Counted from the stretch's first letter, positions 26,988 to 36,698 are shown. The stretch is 64,000 nucleotides of DNA from Photobacterium frigidiphilum (GCF_003025615.1 NZ_PYMJ01000023.1:1-64000); one strand, 5' to 3'. Translations and numbers: made by a program. The notes: a model not told the origin generated them from the letters alone.

Positions 26988-27425
26988 GCTTTCTACTGTT
27001 TAACGCTAGGCAGCGTGCGACCGCGAGTAATACCTTACACCAGCTTGGCTTGAATGATTTGTTCTAACAGAAAGGTAAGGTTGTCGCGTTGATTCGTATC
27101 GGTCTCTGGTTGATGAATAAAAATAGCATCACCATCTTCGACGAGATCATAAAGTCTAAATCAGTATGAGTGAGTTCGACTAATGCATTTTTCATTCAAT
27201 ATCCTCATCTATGCGAGTTACCTCATCTATTTAATTAAGCAGCCTGTCGTGGATTAACGATATAGTAAACCTACAATAAAGTATGATGGATATACGAATA
27301 TGAATAGCATGGAATGGGACAGTATTCGGATATTTCTAGCAGTGGCAGAACAGGGAAGTATGTCTGCTGCTGCGCAAGTAGTGGGAATGTCTCAACCGAC
27401 GGTAAGTCGTCAAATTCTGGCGCTT
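26988..27425. repeat. Right copy of the duplicated epimerase/LysR locus
   Basis: Blocks matching 18059-18095, 18330-18355, 18507-18643 and 18766-19012 follow one another in order, so this copy has lost several internal pieces of the epimerase gene. It keeps the divergent promoter and leads into the intact LysR gene. The part up to 27198 is an epimerase pseudogene on the minus strand. Confidence 0.9.
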
Positions 27426-28196
27426 GAAGAGCGAACTGGATTACATTTATTTGAACGTTCAACAAGCGGTTTAAAGCTGACACCAGTCGGCCGCCAATTG
27501 TTAGAGTCAGCTAAAGATACAGCATTAGGTGCAGAGCGCTTTTCTCGTCAGGTTAACGGTAGTTCAATTGAAGAATCGGGCAATGTACGTTTAGCTGTAA
27601 GTGAGTTATTTGGTTTTCATTTTTTACCTGATGCTTTAGCTGCATTTCACCGAGTGCATCCTTTAATTAATGTTGAGTTGATTGTGTCGAATGACAAAGT
27701 GAATTTAAATAAACGCGACGCAGATATTTCGATATGCCAGCAAAAACCGGAACAGCCCGATCTTGTCGTTACGTATTTAATGAGCAGATCATTGGGTTTT
27801 TTTGCTCATGAATCCTATATCGATGATGTTGGTTATCCTAAAACACCAGATGACATTTATCGTGCACCGCATAGCGTTATAGGATTTGATAACAGCAATA
27901 TGTATATTAACGAGGCTGAAAAATCGGGGCGTAATTTATCCAAAAAGCAATTTATCTTTCGTACTGATAGTTACCAAATGCAACTTAATTTGATTCAAGC
28001 ACAGGCCGGTGTTGCTGTTACGATTGCAGAAGTTGCTAAGAAAACGGCTGGCTTGATTGAAATATTCAAAGATATCCCATTGCCTAATATTACATGGTGG
28101 CTAGTTTGTCATCGAGATGTGCAGGTGAACCCCCGAATTCATCATTTAATGGTTTTTTTAAGAGAGTGGTTTCAAAAACAAGATGAGAAATTATAG
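27300..28196 (+). CDS. LysR-family regulator (intact copy)
   Basis: 298 residues. The N-terminal winged helix carries EQGSMSAAAQVVGMSQPTVS and RQILALEERTGLHLFER, followed by a substrate-binding effector domain. Its original divergent partner was the epimerase-like gene, of which only a deleted remnant is left here; the intact epimerase is 8.5 kb away at 17853. The effector is unknown. Whether it still controls the distant gene is untested, though the left promoter copy is preserved. Confidence 0.9.
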   Translation: MNSMEWDSIRIFLAVAEQGSMSAAAQVVGMSQPTVSRQILALEERTGLHLFERSTSGLKLTPVGRQLLESAKDTALGAERFSRQVNGSSIEESGNVRLAVSELFGFHFLPDALAAFHRVHPLINVELIVSNDKVNLNKRDADISICQQKPEQPDLVVTYLMSRSLGFFAHESYIDDVGYPKTPDDIYRAPHSVIGFDNSNMYINEAEKSGRNLSKKQFIFRTDSYQMQLNLIQAQAGVAVTIAEVAKKTAGLIEIFKDIPLPNITWWLVCHRDVQVNPRIHHLMVFLREWFQKQDEKL

Positions 28197-28690
28197 AGAA
28201 ATATACCTATTATATTACTTACCTAAAGTGATGGTTGCCATGCCCATGCCACCCTGTCGTCTTACCTCGTTTTATATACTACGTTCAAATAAGACTTAGA
28301 GTTCCTTCATTTTTGAACAACCTGAGTGAGCAATGCGTGAAATCACCTTTTTCTTGCATGGAAAATGAGTATTTATCCTCTTAACCTTAAAAATAATTGA
28401 GGTAAGGAAGATCCCCCGCTTCTTTTACTCAACTAAAGTTGAATATTTGCTGGCATTTTGTTCGGATAATTGTCTTTTACCCGATAAAAATTGATCTAAA
28501 CCAGTTTCGCTTAAATTTTTAGCCTCGAATTAAAACAAAAGTTGAGACTTTCAAAAAAAATTGAGTATGATGTGATCATATAGATAAAAACGAAGAAAAT
28601 GCTGATCGACACATTTTTCGTTGCAAAGTCTGATTGACGTGTGTTTGGACAGCATTTTGTCCTGTTTACCTTTTTTCTGATGAGATAACC
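28197..28690. other. Upstream region of ackA
   Basis: A 494-bp non-coding stretch. It contains GATGGTTGCC/GGCATGG-type short inverted pieces near 28230 and AT-rich tracts, and presumably the ackA promoter. No gene is seen. Confidence 0.5.
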
Positions 28691-29884
28691 ATGAGCAATT
28701 CTTTAGTTCTTGTAATCAATTCTGGTAGTTCTTCACTTAAATTTGCACTAATCGATACGGTTAGTGGCGAAGCAACCTTAAATGGTCTTGGTGAGTGTTT
28801 TGGTCTTGCTGACGCAAACGTTAGCTGGAAAATCGACGGTAAGAAACATAAGTTTCAACTAAGCGATAACGGCAACCACCATAAGCAGGCAATTGACCGT
28901 ATTGTTGCTTTACTTGAAGAGCAAGGTATTAAACAAGATATCGTTGCTGTCGGTCACCGTGTTGTACATGGTGGCGAGAAGTTTACTCAAACTGTCAAGA
29001 TTGATGAAACTGTCTTACAAGAAATTGAGAATCTTAGCGATCTAGCACCGCTGCATAATCCTGCACACGTTGTTGGTATGCGAGCTGCAATCGCTGCTTT
29101 CCCTGCTTTATCTCAATATGCAGTGTTTGATACTGCATTCCACCAAACAATGCCTGCAAAAGCATTTACTGGTGCAATTTCAAGCAAGCTATATGATGAC
29201 TACGGCATTCGTCGTTACGGCTTCCATGGTACAAGCCACTATTTTGTGAGCCGCGAAGCAGCTAAAGTAATTAATAAACCGATTGAAAAAAGCAGCTTTA
29301 TTTCAGTACACCTTGGCAATGGCGCATCAGTTTGTGCAATTAAAGACGGTCAAAGTGTTGATACAAGCATGGGCTTTACACCGTTATCTGGCTTAATGAT
29401 GGGCACACGTTGTGGTGATTTGGATCCAGGCATTATTGAATTCTTGCTGAAAAAAGGTTGGTCTACAGAGCAAGTATTTAAAGAGCTAAATTCTAACTCT
29501 GGCTTCTTAGGTGTATCTGGCTTAACAAGTGACTGTCGTGGTGTTATCGAAGCGATGGAAGAAGGTCATGTTGGTGCAACACTGGCATTTGAAATCTTCA
29601 CTTACCGTGTAGCAAAATACATTGCCTCTTACATGGTGGCATTAGATGAATTAGATGGCATCATCTTTACGGGTGGAATTGGTGAGAATTCATTACCTAT
29701 CCGTCGCCAAATTCTTAAGTCTCTTAAGATCTTTGGTTACCGTGAAGATGAAGCAGCAAATGCTGATGCACGTTTTGGGAAAGACGGTGTTATCACGCAG
29801 GCAAATACACCTCTCGCAATGGTTATTCCAACCAATGAAGAGTGGGTAATTGCAAAAGAATCTATGGCGCTTTTACACGCTTAA
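28691..29884 (+). CDS. ackA: Acetate kinase
   Basis: Interconverts acetate + ATP and acetyl phosphate + ADP in the cytoplasm. The 397-residue length is standard, starting MSNSLVLVINSGSSSLKFAL. Also seen: GHRVVHGGEKF, FDTAFHQTMP, RRYGFHGTSHYFVS, HLGNGASVCAIKDG, SGLMMGTRCGDLDPG and FTGGIGENS. The upstream extension of the frame is ignored because ATG 28691 gives the conserved N-terminus. In many Vibrionaceae pta follows ackA; here two accessory modules bounded by copies of the ackA end follow, and no pta is in the window. Confidence 0.98.
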   Translation: MSNSLVLVINSGSSSLKFALIDTVSGEATLNGLGECFGLADANVSWKIDGKKHKFQLSDNGNHHKQAIDRIVALLEEQGIKQDIVAVGHRVVHGGEKFTQTVKIDETVLQEIENLSDLAPLHNPAHVVGMRAAIAAFPALSQYAVFDTAFHQTMPAKAFTGAISSKLYDDYGIRRYGFHGTSHYFVSREAAKVINKPIEKSSFISVHLGNGASVCAIKDGQSVDTSMGFTPLSGLMMGTRCGDLDPGIIEFLLKKGWSTEQVFKELNSNSGFLGVSGLTSDCRGVIEAMEEGHVGATLAFEIFTYRVAKYIASYMVALDELDGIIFTGGIGENSLPIRRQILKSLKIFGYREDEAANADARFGKDGVITQANTPLAMVIPTNEEWVIAKESMALLHA

Positions 29885-30013
29885 TAGATTCAAATCAGCC
29901 TGTATAAGGCTGGTATTGCCAAGTTGCCTATGAACTTGGCAATACCCTGTTTGGAACGCAGGGATTACGGAACGGGAAAACGGCTCTGAGTGTATGCTCA
30001 GGGCCGTTTTTTT
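29828..30013 (+). repeat. ackA-end repeat, copy A
   Basis: The last 19 codons of ackA plus a structured 3' region. A 14-bp perfect hairpin (29912-29946, GGTATTGCCAAGTT with its complement) is followed by a terminator (29979-30008, AACGGC..CTGAG / CTCAG..GCCGTT and a T-run to 30013). Near-identical copies occur at 32329-32780 and 34363-34461. Confidence 0.95.
29979..30013 (+). terminator. ackA terminator
   Basis: AACGGCTCTGAG pairs with CTCAGGGCCGTT around TGTATG, followed by seven T. It is repeated at the ends of both downstream modules, and a weaker relative occurs at 38594. Confidence 0.95.
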
Positions 30014-30488
30014 ATCAACGGTAGTACAGCAATCCATCAAGAGAGATACATTTTATGATGTGGTTTCGAAGCTGGTTTTATGGAGGCTGTTAGCAAACTT
30101 TTTCACTACTACTTCACCGTTAGGCGCTGCTTGATACTACCCTGCGTGAGCAGCGCTTCTATTAGCAGTTTTCACCGATTTTCAATCATGGTGATAGTGT
30201 AATTCTAGGGGGGACAAAAAAGCGCGTGAACTCTTTGAAACGACGCCTCATATCGTTAATATGCTTTCACTCCCATTAATGAGTTAGCTGCTAAACTTAC
30301 GACTCAGCCCCCTATTTCACTTTAAAAGACTTTTTGTATCGTTTGCTTTGGCGGCTTTTAGTTCATCGCTTTGAATCCGTGTGTTGAATGCTGTGAGAGG
30401 AATAGGCAATAAAAATTATGAAAGTGGGCTGGCTACCTACAATCGATGTCATAGAGCAAATAACATACATCTCAAAGTAAGGTGAGTT
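30014..30488. other. Gap before the sulfatase gene
   Basis: A 475-bp stretch with no convincing frame. It starts right after the terminator in copy A of the repeat and is the left part of the sulfatase module. Confidence 0.5.
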
Positions 30489-32288
30489 ATGGGAAATGAT
30501 AATGAAAGTAAATTATCCCGCCGAGATTTTTTAAAAAATGCAGGTTTAGCTGCTCTGGCGACAGGTGTTGGAGGGAGTTTGATTGGTCCCCAGTCTGTCA
30601 ATGCTCAAGCAGAGCATGCTGAAAGCAAGGGGATGCCCAAGCAGCCCAGTGCTGGTCCTTATAATATCTTAATGATTGTTACGGATCAGGAACGCCATAT
30701 GACACCAGAGGAACTGCCGGAAGGGTATCAATTGCCGGGACACCAACGCCTAGCCAAGCACGGTGTTGTATTTGATAACCACCAAGTTGGATCGTGCGTA
30801 TGCACCCCGTCACGCTCAGTGATATATACAGGGCAGCATATCCAGAATAATGGCATGTTCGACAATACCAATTTTCCCTGGTCTGGCAGCATGTCGACAG
30901 ATATCGATACTATTGGTGACTTGTTACGAAAGGAGGGGTATTACACCGCCTATAAGGGCAAATGGCACCTCACCGAAGAATTTGAAACCGCCAATGAACT
31001 GCATTTCCCCCAAAAGATCCTCGTTGAAGAAATGGAGCAGTATGGCTTCTCTGATTATTTTGGGATCGGAGATATTATTGCTCATACCGAGGGGGGGTAT
31101 TTGCATGATGAAGTCATCTCCGCGATGAGCCGAAGCTGGCTACGAGGCAAGGCAGATCAGCTCCGTCAGGAGAATAAGCCATGGTTTCTGGCCGTCAACC
31201 TAATTAATCCCCACGATGTAATGTATTACAATACCGATCTTCCCGGTCAGGCACAGCACTCGGGGGGGGTGATGATGCGTATGAATCGAGAGCCGAATAA
31301 TCCCCTTTACCAGAAAGAGTGGAACGTCAGCCTGCCTGAATCTCGCAGCCAACTGATTCAAGAAAAAGGGAGACCGACCGCACATCTGGACTATATGCTA
31401 TCTCGCGGTGCGATGGTTGGGGTCGTCCCCAATGTTGACGAGCGTTGGCAGCGCCTGAATAACTATTACCTTAACTGTGTTAGGGATGTGGACAACAGGA
31501 TAGTCGAAATATTGGATGAGCTTGATAACCTTGGTATTGCTGACAACACAATTGTTATTTTTACCGCAGATCATGGAGAGCTGGCTGGGGCCCACGGGTT
31601 ATCAGGAAAGGGGGCCACGGCTTACCGTGAACAAAACAATGTGCCTTTTACAATTTCACACCCTGCCTTTGAAGGAAATAAGCGCTGTAAAGCTGTGACC
31701 TCACATGTGGATATAGCAACCACCTTGCTGAGTATCGCTCGGGGAAAAACGGTCTCAGTTAAAGATCTCCCAGGCAAAGATATAACGACCTTACTCGGTA
31801 ATCCTGAGGCGGCGGCAATCGATGCCCTTCGCGTCGGGGCATTGTATAACTACAATATGTTGGCTTATTTGGACGCAGCATTTTTTACCAACATTAATAA
31901 ATTCTTTGCTGAAGGCGGGAAGCCAGAGGAGATTGCCAATCAAGGTTTTCGACCAAATTTAAAAAAACGCGGTGCTATTCGCAGCATCTGCGATGGGCAG
32001 TACAAGTTTAACCGTTATTTTTCTCCTCTTGAGCATCATATACCACGCTCTATTGAGCAATTATTTGCATATAACGATGTTGAGCTGTTCGACCTGAAAA
32101 ACGATCCACTTGAAATGAAAAATCTCTCTCTTGATTATCAGAAATACGGTGATCTCATCTTAACGATGAACAATAAACTTAACTTACTCATAGAGCAGGA
32201 AGTGGGAGAAGATATAGGACAGATGTTGCCGGGGGACGATGACGTTGGCTGGAGGCTCTCCCCTGACATAAAACATCTGAGACTGTAA
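30489..32288 (+). CDS. Tat-exported sulfatase
   Basis: A 599-residue type I sulfatase, probably periplasmic. A twin-arginine signal (KLSRRDFLKNAGLAALA) is followed by a cleavage region SVNAQA. Cys105 in CVCTPSRSVIYTG is the residue turned to formylglycine. The first metal motif is VTDQER rather than the usual DD, while FTADHGELAGAHG supplies later metal ligands. Hydrolysis of a sulfate ester is expected; arylsulfatase or choline-sulfatase-like, substrate unknown. Composition is visibly more GC-rich than the surroundings, which suggests transfer. No sulfatase-maturing enzyme is adjacent. Confidence 0.9.
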   Translation: MGNDNESKLSRRDFLKNAGLAALATGVGGSLIGPQSVNAQAEHAESKGMPKQPSAGPYNILMIVTDQERHMTPEELPEGYQLPGHQRLAKHGVVFDNHQVGSCVCTPSRSVIYTGQHIQNNGMFDNTNFPWSGSMSTDIDTIGDLLRKEGYYTAYKGKWHLTEEFETANELHFPQKILVEEMEQYGFSDYFGIGDIIAHTEGGYLHDEVISAMSRSWLRGKADQLRQENKPWFLAVNLINPHDVMYYNTDLPGQAQHSGGVMMRMNREPNNPLYQKEWNVSLPESRSQLIQEKGRPTAHLDYMLSRGAMVGVVPNVDERWQRLNNYYLNCVRDVDNRIVEILDELDNLGIADNTIVIFTADHGELAGAHGLSGKGATAYREQNNVPFTISHPAFEGNKRCKAVTSHVDIATTLLSIARGKTVSVKDLPGKDITTLLGNPEAAAIDALRVGALYNYNMLAYLDAAFFTNINKFFAEGGKPEEIANQGFRPNLKKRGAIRSICDGQYKFNRYFSPLEHHIPRSIEQLFAYNDVELFDLKNDPLEMKNLSLDYQKYGDLILTMNNKLNLLIEQEVGEDIGQMLPGDDDVGWRLSPDIKHLRL

Positions 32289-32328
32289 CAGTGTGCCCAA
32301 ATTTTGTCAGTGCAATCATATTGATCAC

Positions 32329-32780
32329 CCAACCAATGAAGAGTGGGTAATACCAAATCCATTAATTATCTGATCAGTTCAGCGAGAGTTAAAATGCTTT
32401 TAGGCAAGGAGATAAATTGAGGATCTAGTGGCTCTAAATTGAAATTTATTAACGCAGTATAAAAGTCTTTTAAACTCGCCCAAAGGGAACACCACTGGAA
32501 GCCAACTTCTGTGTCTAGCGATTTCAAAAGAGAACCACTCTTTTATCAAACACTATCCTTGAACTCGACTCCCAGTGGTATTCTGAATGGTCAGATAATT
32601 AATGGAATTGGTATAATTGCTAAAGAATCTATGGCGCTTTTACACGCTTAATAGATTCAAACTAGCCTGTATAAGGCTGGTTTTGCCAAGTTGCCTATGA
32701 ACTTGGCAAAGCCCTGTTTGGAACGCAGGGATTACGGAACGGGAAAACGGCTCTGAGTGTATGCTCAGGGCCGTTTTTTT
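32329..32780 (+). repeat. ackA-end repeat, copy B, split by a MITE
   Basis: Begins within the ackA codons CCAACCAATGAAGAGTGGG, is interrupted at 32351-32613, then continues through the ackA stop, hairpin and terminator. In the hairpin one A-T pair of copy A is a T-A pair here and a neighbouring T-A is T-G, so pairing is kept. A gca/gct difference in the ackA codons is silent. Confidence 0.93.
32351..32613. mobile_element. 263-bp MITE with 26-bp inverted ends
   Basis: The left end TACCAAATCCATTAATTATC and the right end match as inverted repeats at 24 of 26 positions. TAA is duplicated on both sides (32348-32350 and 32614-32616), and the flanks rejoin exactly to the ackA sequence of copy A. 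There is no coding capacity, so it must be moved by a transposase elsewhere. Confidence 0.9.
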
Positions 32781-32808
32781 AATTTCTGAATATGGTGAAA
32801 CTAGACGC

Positions 32809-33906
32809 TTATTTTTGTGCTAGATGCTGAGGTTTACTGATCAGGCGAGCAATCATTTTATTAATCGCGACCATCTGCGGCGCATCTTTACTGTAGTAAT
32901 TATACGGTGGAAGATTGTTGGTACTATAACCCCAGAAATCCCAACACCCATTGGGATTCATAGGGCTTAGCATTGATTTATTAACTTGAGGGAAGAGCAC
33001 AACCATGCTGTTGGTATCTGCGACTTCTAAATAACCCGTTTCCTTTACATATTTTGTCCCTATTTCGGAGGCGCCTTGTTCACAGCCATGTACGGCGACA
33101 TGAACTTTACATTGCTCTGCACGGCAATTTTCGGGTATATACACAAACGCGGTTTCGTCCATGCTTGTGAGTGGGCTGTCAAAAAAGGCACTCTGATTAA
33201 ACTCAATGAGTTCGCCGCTTAATTTCTTGGCTGCAGGGTTCTGGGCACCGTATATGTGTTCGAGAATACGCTGAGCCTGCGGAATATCGCAATTATTGAT
33301 AAACGGTTCTTGAGTTTTGTCGCACTGGGTGTCGTTTTTATCGGTGGTGATAAAGGCATGGCCTGCGTTAATTCGGTTGTTGTACAGTATATGATCGTCA
33401 CTCACTCCTAGTTTCTGGTAAAACTCGGCGGTGGTGTCTACAACGCCTGTCACGACGGTTTTATCACTTGCTCCAGAGAAGATATATACTTTGTCATCCT
33501 TCAGATTGTCTACGGCATCAATTTCATCGGAATCAGCTGTGTCTTTCGCAAGGTCGACCAAAAAATCACTGTCTGGGTACATTATTGACGGGCAGCCGAC
33601 AATGCTGTTTTTACAGGGATTCATGCAGGTCGTTGTTGCGTTCAGAATTGGCGTAATAAACGGGTTGCTGAATGGATTGTTACCGGCACAGTTCCATGGG
33701 CCACCTGCGACTATACCTGCACCAACCAGATCTTTAGAGTAGGCGACATGGAATTGAGCCGCCATAAAAGCACCGGAGGATAACCCAGATATGGAGGTTT
33801 CGTTTGGAAGAGCATTCAGTGCAGGAAGTTCTGTTTGTGTCGCAAGGACTGTGGTGCTAAGAGAAATAAACAATAGAGCAATTGTGATTCTAAGTTCCTT
33901 TATCAT
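32809..33906 (-). CDS. Secreted PHB-depolymerase-like esterase
   Basis: A 365-residue alpha/beta hydrolase with a signal peptide (about 1-22, LLFISLSTTVLA). The nucleophile Ser is in SISGLSSGAFMA, a candidate Asp in FSGASDKTV and the His in NAGHAFIT. Ten or more cysteines outside the signal suggest disulfides and export. The pattern fits extracellular poly(3-hydroxybutyrate) depolymerase-type esterases. It is the only gene of the second module and converges on the sulfatase. A regulator or PHA synthase is not nearby. Confidence 0.82.
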   Translation of the reverse strand: MIKELRITIALLFISLSTTVLATQTELPALNALPNETSISGLSSGAFMAAQFHVAYSKDLVGAGIVAGGPWNCAGNNPFSNPFITPILNATTTCMNPCKNSIVGCPSIMYPDSDFLVDLAKDTADSDEIDAVDNLKDDKVYIFSGASDKTVVTGVVDTTAEFYQKLGVSDDHILYNNRINAGHAFITTDKNDTQCDKTQEPFINNCDIPQAQRILEHIYGAQNPAAKKLSGELIEFNQSAFFDSPLTSMDETAFVYIPENCRAEQCKVHVAVHGCEQGASEIGTKYVKETGYLEVADTNSMVVLFPQVNKSMLSPMNPNGCWDFWGYSTNNLPPYNYYSKDAPQMVAINKMIARLISKPQHLAQK

Positions 33907-34191
33907 GTTTGCCTCCTGGCAATTTATAATATTAACAATAGGTATCGGTTTTGTGTCCTTACAACATGGTGTTGAAACTATGTGGCGTTAACACAAAGAT
34001 TGCGTGACTTGAAAATGTTGTACACGCTCGGGTTGCCTGTGGGCAATATCCCGGGATGAGAATATGCACGTATAAAATAGGTTGCATCTTTGTTTGTGAT
34101 TTACGAAAGAAGAATGCGGTTGAGGTATGATTTTCTGGTGTTTGAGTTATGGGCTTTGCAAGGAACATTAATGCAGGTCAAATAAATCAGT

Positions 34192-34220
34192 AACGGCCCT
34201 GAACCATTCAGGGCCGTTTC
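34192..34220. terminator. Perfect 12-bp hairpin
   Basis: AACGGCCCTGAA (34192-34203) pairs with TTCAGGGCCGTT (34207-34218) around CCA. No obvious gene ends here, so it may belong to a lost gene at a module junction. The rest of 33907-34191 shows no credible gene. Confidence 0.75.
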
Positions 34221-34251
34221 ATTGTTTGCCCAGCAAAGCTGGCAAACCCGT

Positions 34252-34361
34252 TCACTTGAAAGATAGTGCAGTCACCCCGACTAACGGGAAGACAATCCGA
34301 ATGGCAAGGGCGTCACTGGCTAACGGTGGGGGCTGAAGGAAGCCATAGGAAGTTTACTGCT
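34252..34361 (+). mobile_element. Possible 5' fragment of a group II intron
   Basis: The stretch contains GTGCAGTCACC, then GGGAAGACAATCCGAATGGC, then GCGTCACTGGCTAACGGTGG and GCTGAAGGAAGCCATAGGAAG. This order of motifs resembles domain I of bacterial group II introns as I remember them. It ends at the start of ackA-end copy C. No reverse transcriptase frame is present, so it is at most a remnant. Confidence 0.35.
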
Positions 34362-34362
34362 C

Positions 34363-34461
34363 TTGCCAAGTTGCCTATGAACTTGGCAATACCCTGTTTG
34401 GAACGCAGGGATTACGGAACGGGAAAACGGCTCTGAGTGTATGCTCAGGGCCGTTTTTTTA
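34363..34461 (+). repeat. ackA-end repeat, copy C
   Basis: 99 bp identical to the hairpin-plus-terminator part of copy A, without any ackA codons. It closes the second module. Confidence 0.95.
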
Positions 34462-34526
34462 TGCGCGCGAAGTTATCATTTTAAATAGGCACGATTTTTT
34501 CTAACTCGGTATACGCCCTGAATACA

Positions 34527-34560
34527 AAAAAAGGTCAGGGAAGCACTCACCTGACCTTTT
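34527..34560. terminator. Terminator between repeat C and the Dcu carrier
   Basis: AAAGGTCAGG pairs with CCTGACCTTT (34551-34560), flanked by A-run and T-run on the two sides, so it can work in both directions. It follows the minus-strand carrier gene. Confidence 0.85.
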
Positions 34561-34584
34561 CTCATACCACAGCAGGGGTAGTGA

Positions 34585-35889
34585 TTAAATAAAGATACTT
34601 GAAAGGAAGAAGCCAACAGGTACAGCGCTCACAATTCCCAACGAACCCGGTAGGAAGAATGGGTGGTTGATGATCAGCGAGCCATTCCACCTCTTACTTA
34701 AGAATGATCCAGTGTCATCAGTCGCAATAGCAAAAGCCGTGGTTGGGTAGATGTTAGTCATATACAACGCACTAACAGCAACAAAGCTAGCCAAGATAGT
34801 ACCAGCATCTACACCTAAGGTAGCCGCAATTGGTACTAATAATGCGCTGGTAGCCCCCTGACTAAACAGCAGGGCACTCGTAGCGAAAAAGACGACTGCA
34901 AGTAATGCCGGATACTCGTTTAACACACTGCCCGCAACATCTTTAATTTCACCAATATGGGCACCAATGATGGTAGAACTTAGCCACACAATACCGAGAA
35001 TAACAATCAAAGATTCAGCACCATCCCTAAAGATTGGGGCATGCTTAATTTCTGATAATTGCACCTTACATGTCATCGCCATCAAGAATGAAATAAATAG
35101 CATTGTAATGACAATAATATCTTTAGATCCTAATGTGTGGCCAATCACTGATTTAAACATCAGCATGCAGACAATGAAGATAACACCGGCTAGGAATAAC
35201 ATCACCGAACGTTTGGCTTCTGGGGTCGGCTCTGCATCTTTTTCTTCATCGGAACTAAAGTTAACTAGGCCTTTTTTCACGCGCTCTTGATAGATAGGGT
35301 CTTCAGCCAGCTCCACACCTTGCTTGCTGGCAACAAAGGCCGCAACCGCAGAGCCAACTAGTGCCGCAGGAAAGATCACACAGAGGGCATCAAAAAAGTT
35401 TACGCCCATCTGCTCTACCACAACATACATAGCAGCTGTTGCACCAGATATAGGCGAGGCAGTAATCGCGATTTGTGACGCGACAACAGCCGAGCTTAAC
35501 GGTTGGCTTGGGCGAACCCCATTCTCTTTGGCAACCTGTTGAATGACGTTTAAAACAGACATGGCGGTATAGCCAGTGCCTGCAAGGGTTGTTAATATAA
35601 AGGTCGTAGCAGGCGCGAGAATATTGATATACTTAGGGTTATTGCGCAACATTTTCTCTGCGCATTTAACCATGTACCCCATACCGCCAGCTTGCTGCAT
35701 TACAGATAAAGCAAGAATGACCGACATGATGATCAAAATAACAGAAACAGGTATATCTCCGGGAGATAGGCCCATTATATAGACGGCAATTACCATCCCT
35801 ACACCACCAGCCAATCCGACACCTATACCACCCAAACGAGCGGCAAGTATGATACATCCCAACAATAAAATAATTTCCAGTAACAGCAT
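34585..35889 (-). CDS. Anaerobic C4-dicarboxylate carrier, DcuA/DcuB family
   Basis: A 434-residue inner-membrane protein with about ten or more helices; E. coli DcuA has 433. Family segments include AARLGGIGVGLAGGVG, NPKYINILAP, AGTGYTAMSVL, SQIAITASPISGA and NHPFFLPGSLG. DcuA/B exchange fumarate, malate, aspartate and succinate, supporting fumarate respiration. It is monocistronic with a long AT-rich upstream region. I cannot tell DcuA from DcuB function by sequence alone. Confidence 0.93.
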   Translation of the reverse strand: MLLLEIILLLGCIILAARLGGIGVGLAGGVGMVIAVYIMGLSPGDIPVSVILIIMSVILALSVMQQAGGMGYMVKCAEKMLRNNPKYINILAPATTFILTTLAGTGYTAMSVLNVIQQVAKENGVRPSQPLSSAVVASQIAITASPISGATAAMYVVVEQMGVNFFDALCVIFPAALVGSAVAAFVASKQGVELAEDPIYQERVKKGLVNFSSDEEKDAEPTPEAKRSVMLFLAGVIFIVCMLMFKSVIGHTLGSKDIIVITMLFISFLMAMTCKVQLSEIKHAPIFRDGAESLIVILGIVWLSSTIIGAHIGEIKDVAGSVLNEYPALLAVVFFATSALLFSQGATSALLVPIAATLGVDAGTILASFVAVSALYMTNIYPTTAFAIATDDTGSFLSKRWNGSLIINHPFFLPGSLGIVSAVPVGFFLSSIFI

Positions 35890-36698
35890 AATAAATCCCT
35901 CAATTTTTTATATTTATATTGCGACATCAGTGTTGAACTGAATTGCAAATTAATTACGGGTAGACAGGCCTCAGATAACAAACCACGTCTGCTAGTTTGT
36001 TAACACTGATAAAAATTGTTCGGTTCAGCCTTTTTTAGAAAGTATTTCTTTATGAAAACTCAACGAGCAGTTGAATTACTGACCTCCGCATCTTGTTCAC
36101 AAATAAGAAAACACTCTAACAAGTTGAATATTTATTAAATTCCAAGCAGTCAAAACCCACAAACAGTTCTAGTCTTTCTTGTTTTTCCTTATGGCGGAGT
36201 TTTAATATCTAATTGTTATTAATGGGTATTTCCATGGTCCCCATACCATATAATTTAGATAGGTTAATAAGTTAAACCATCATAAGAAAACCAACTTTAT
36301 TATTCACAATAATCATTCGGCCTGTGAATTTATAAAGACTCTACTTAGCTTTCCATTGTGTTTGAAATGCCTAAATCAATTCTGTTATGCGGAAACAGCA
36401 TCATCATAATCTATATTTGATCACAGAATATTTTGCACGATCATGGCTGGTAACTAAATGCACACTATTGGCTCACCATTTATTAACCAAAATATAGCTA
36501 ACCCAACAAAAGCAAACTCAAAAACCAACAGAAAGAGGCAGTCTTTCATAAAGTAAAAAATAACAATTTGGCTATTAATTAGATTAAGCGATGATTTGTA
36601 ATACATGAAACACCTACATTAATCACAAAATAGAATCTGATTACCATGGCTCTAATGTAATGAACAATTTCACTCCATAACATACCGCGAGGCTATGA
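35890..36698. other. 809-bp AT-rich non-coding region
   Basis: Upstream of the Dcu carrier. I see many short AT tracts and no credible gene. It may hold the carrier's control region. Confidence 0.5.

Noticed and set aside
33959..34168. 69-codon minus-strand frame
   Set aside because: Poor start context and overlaps module junction DNA; composition is not protein-like.
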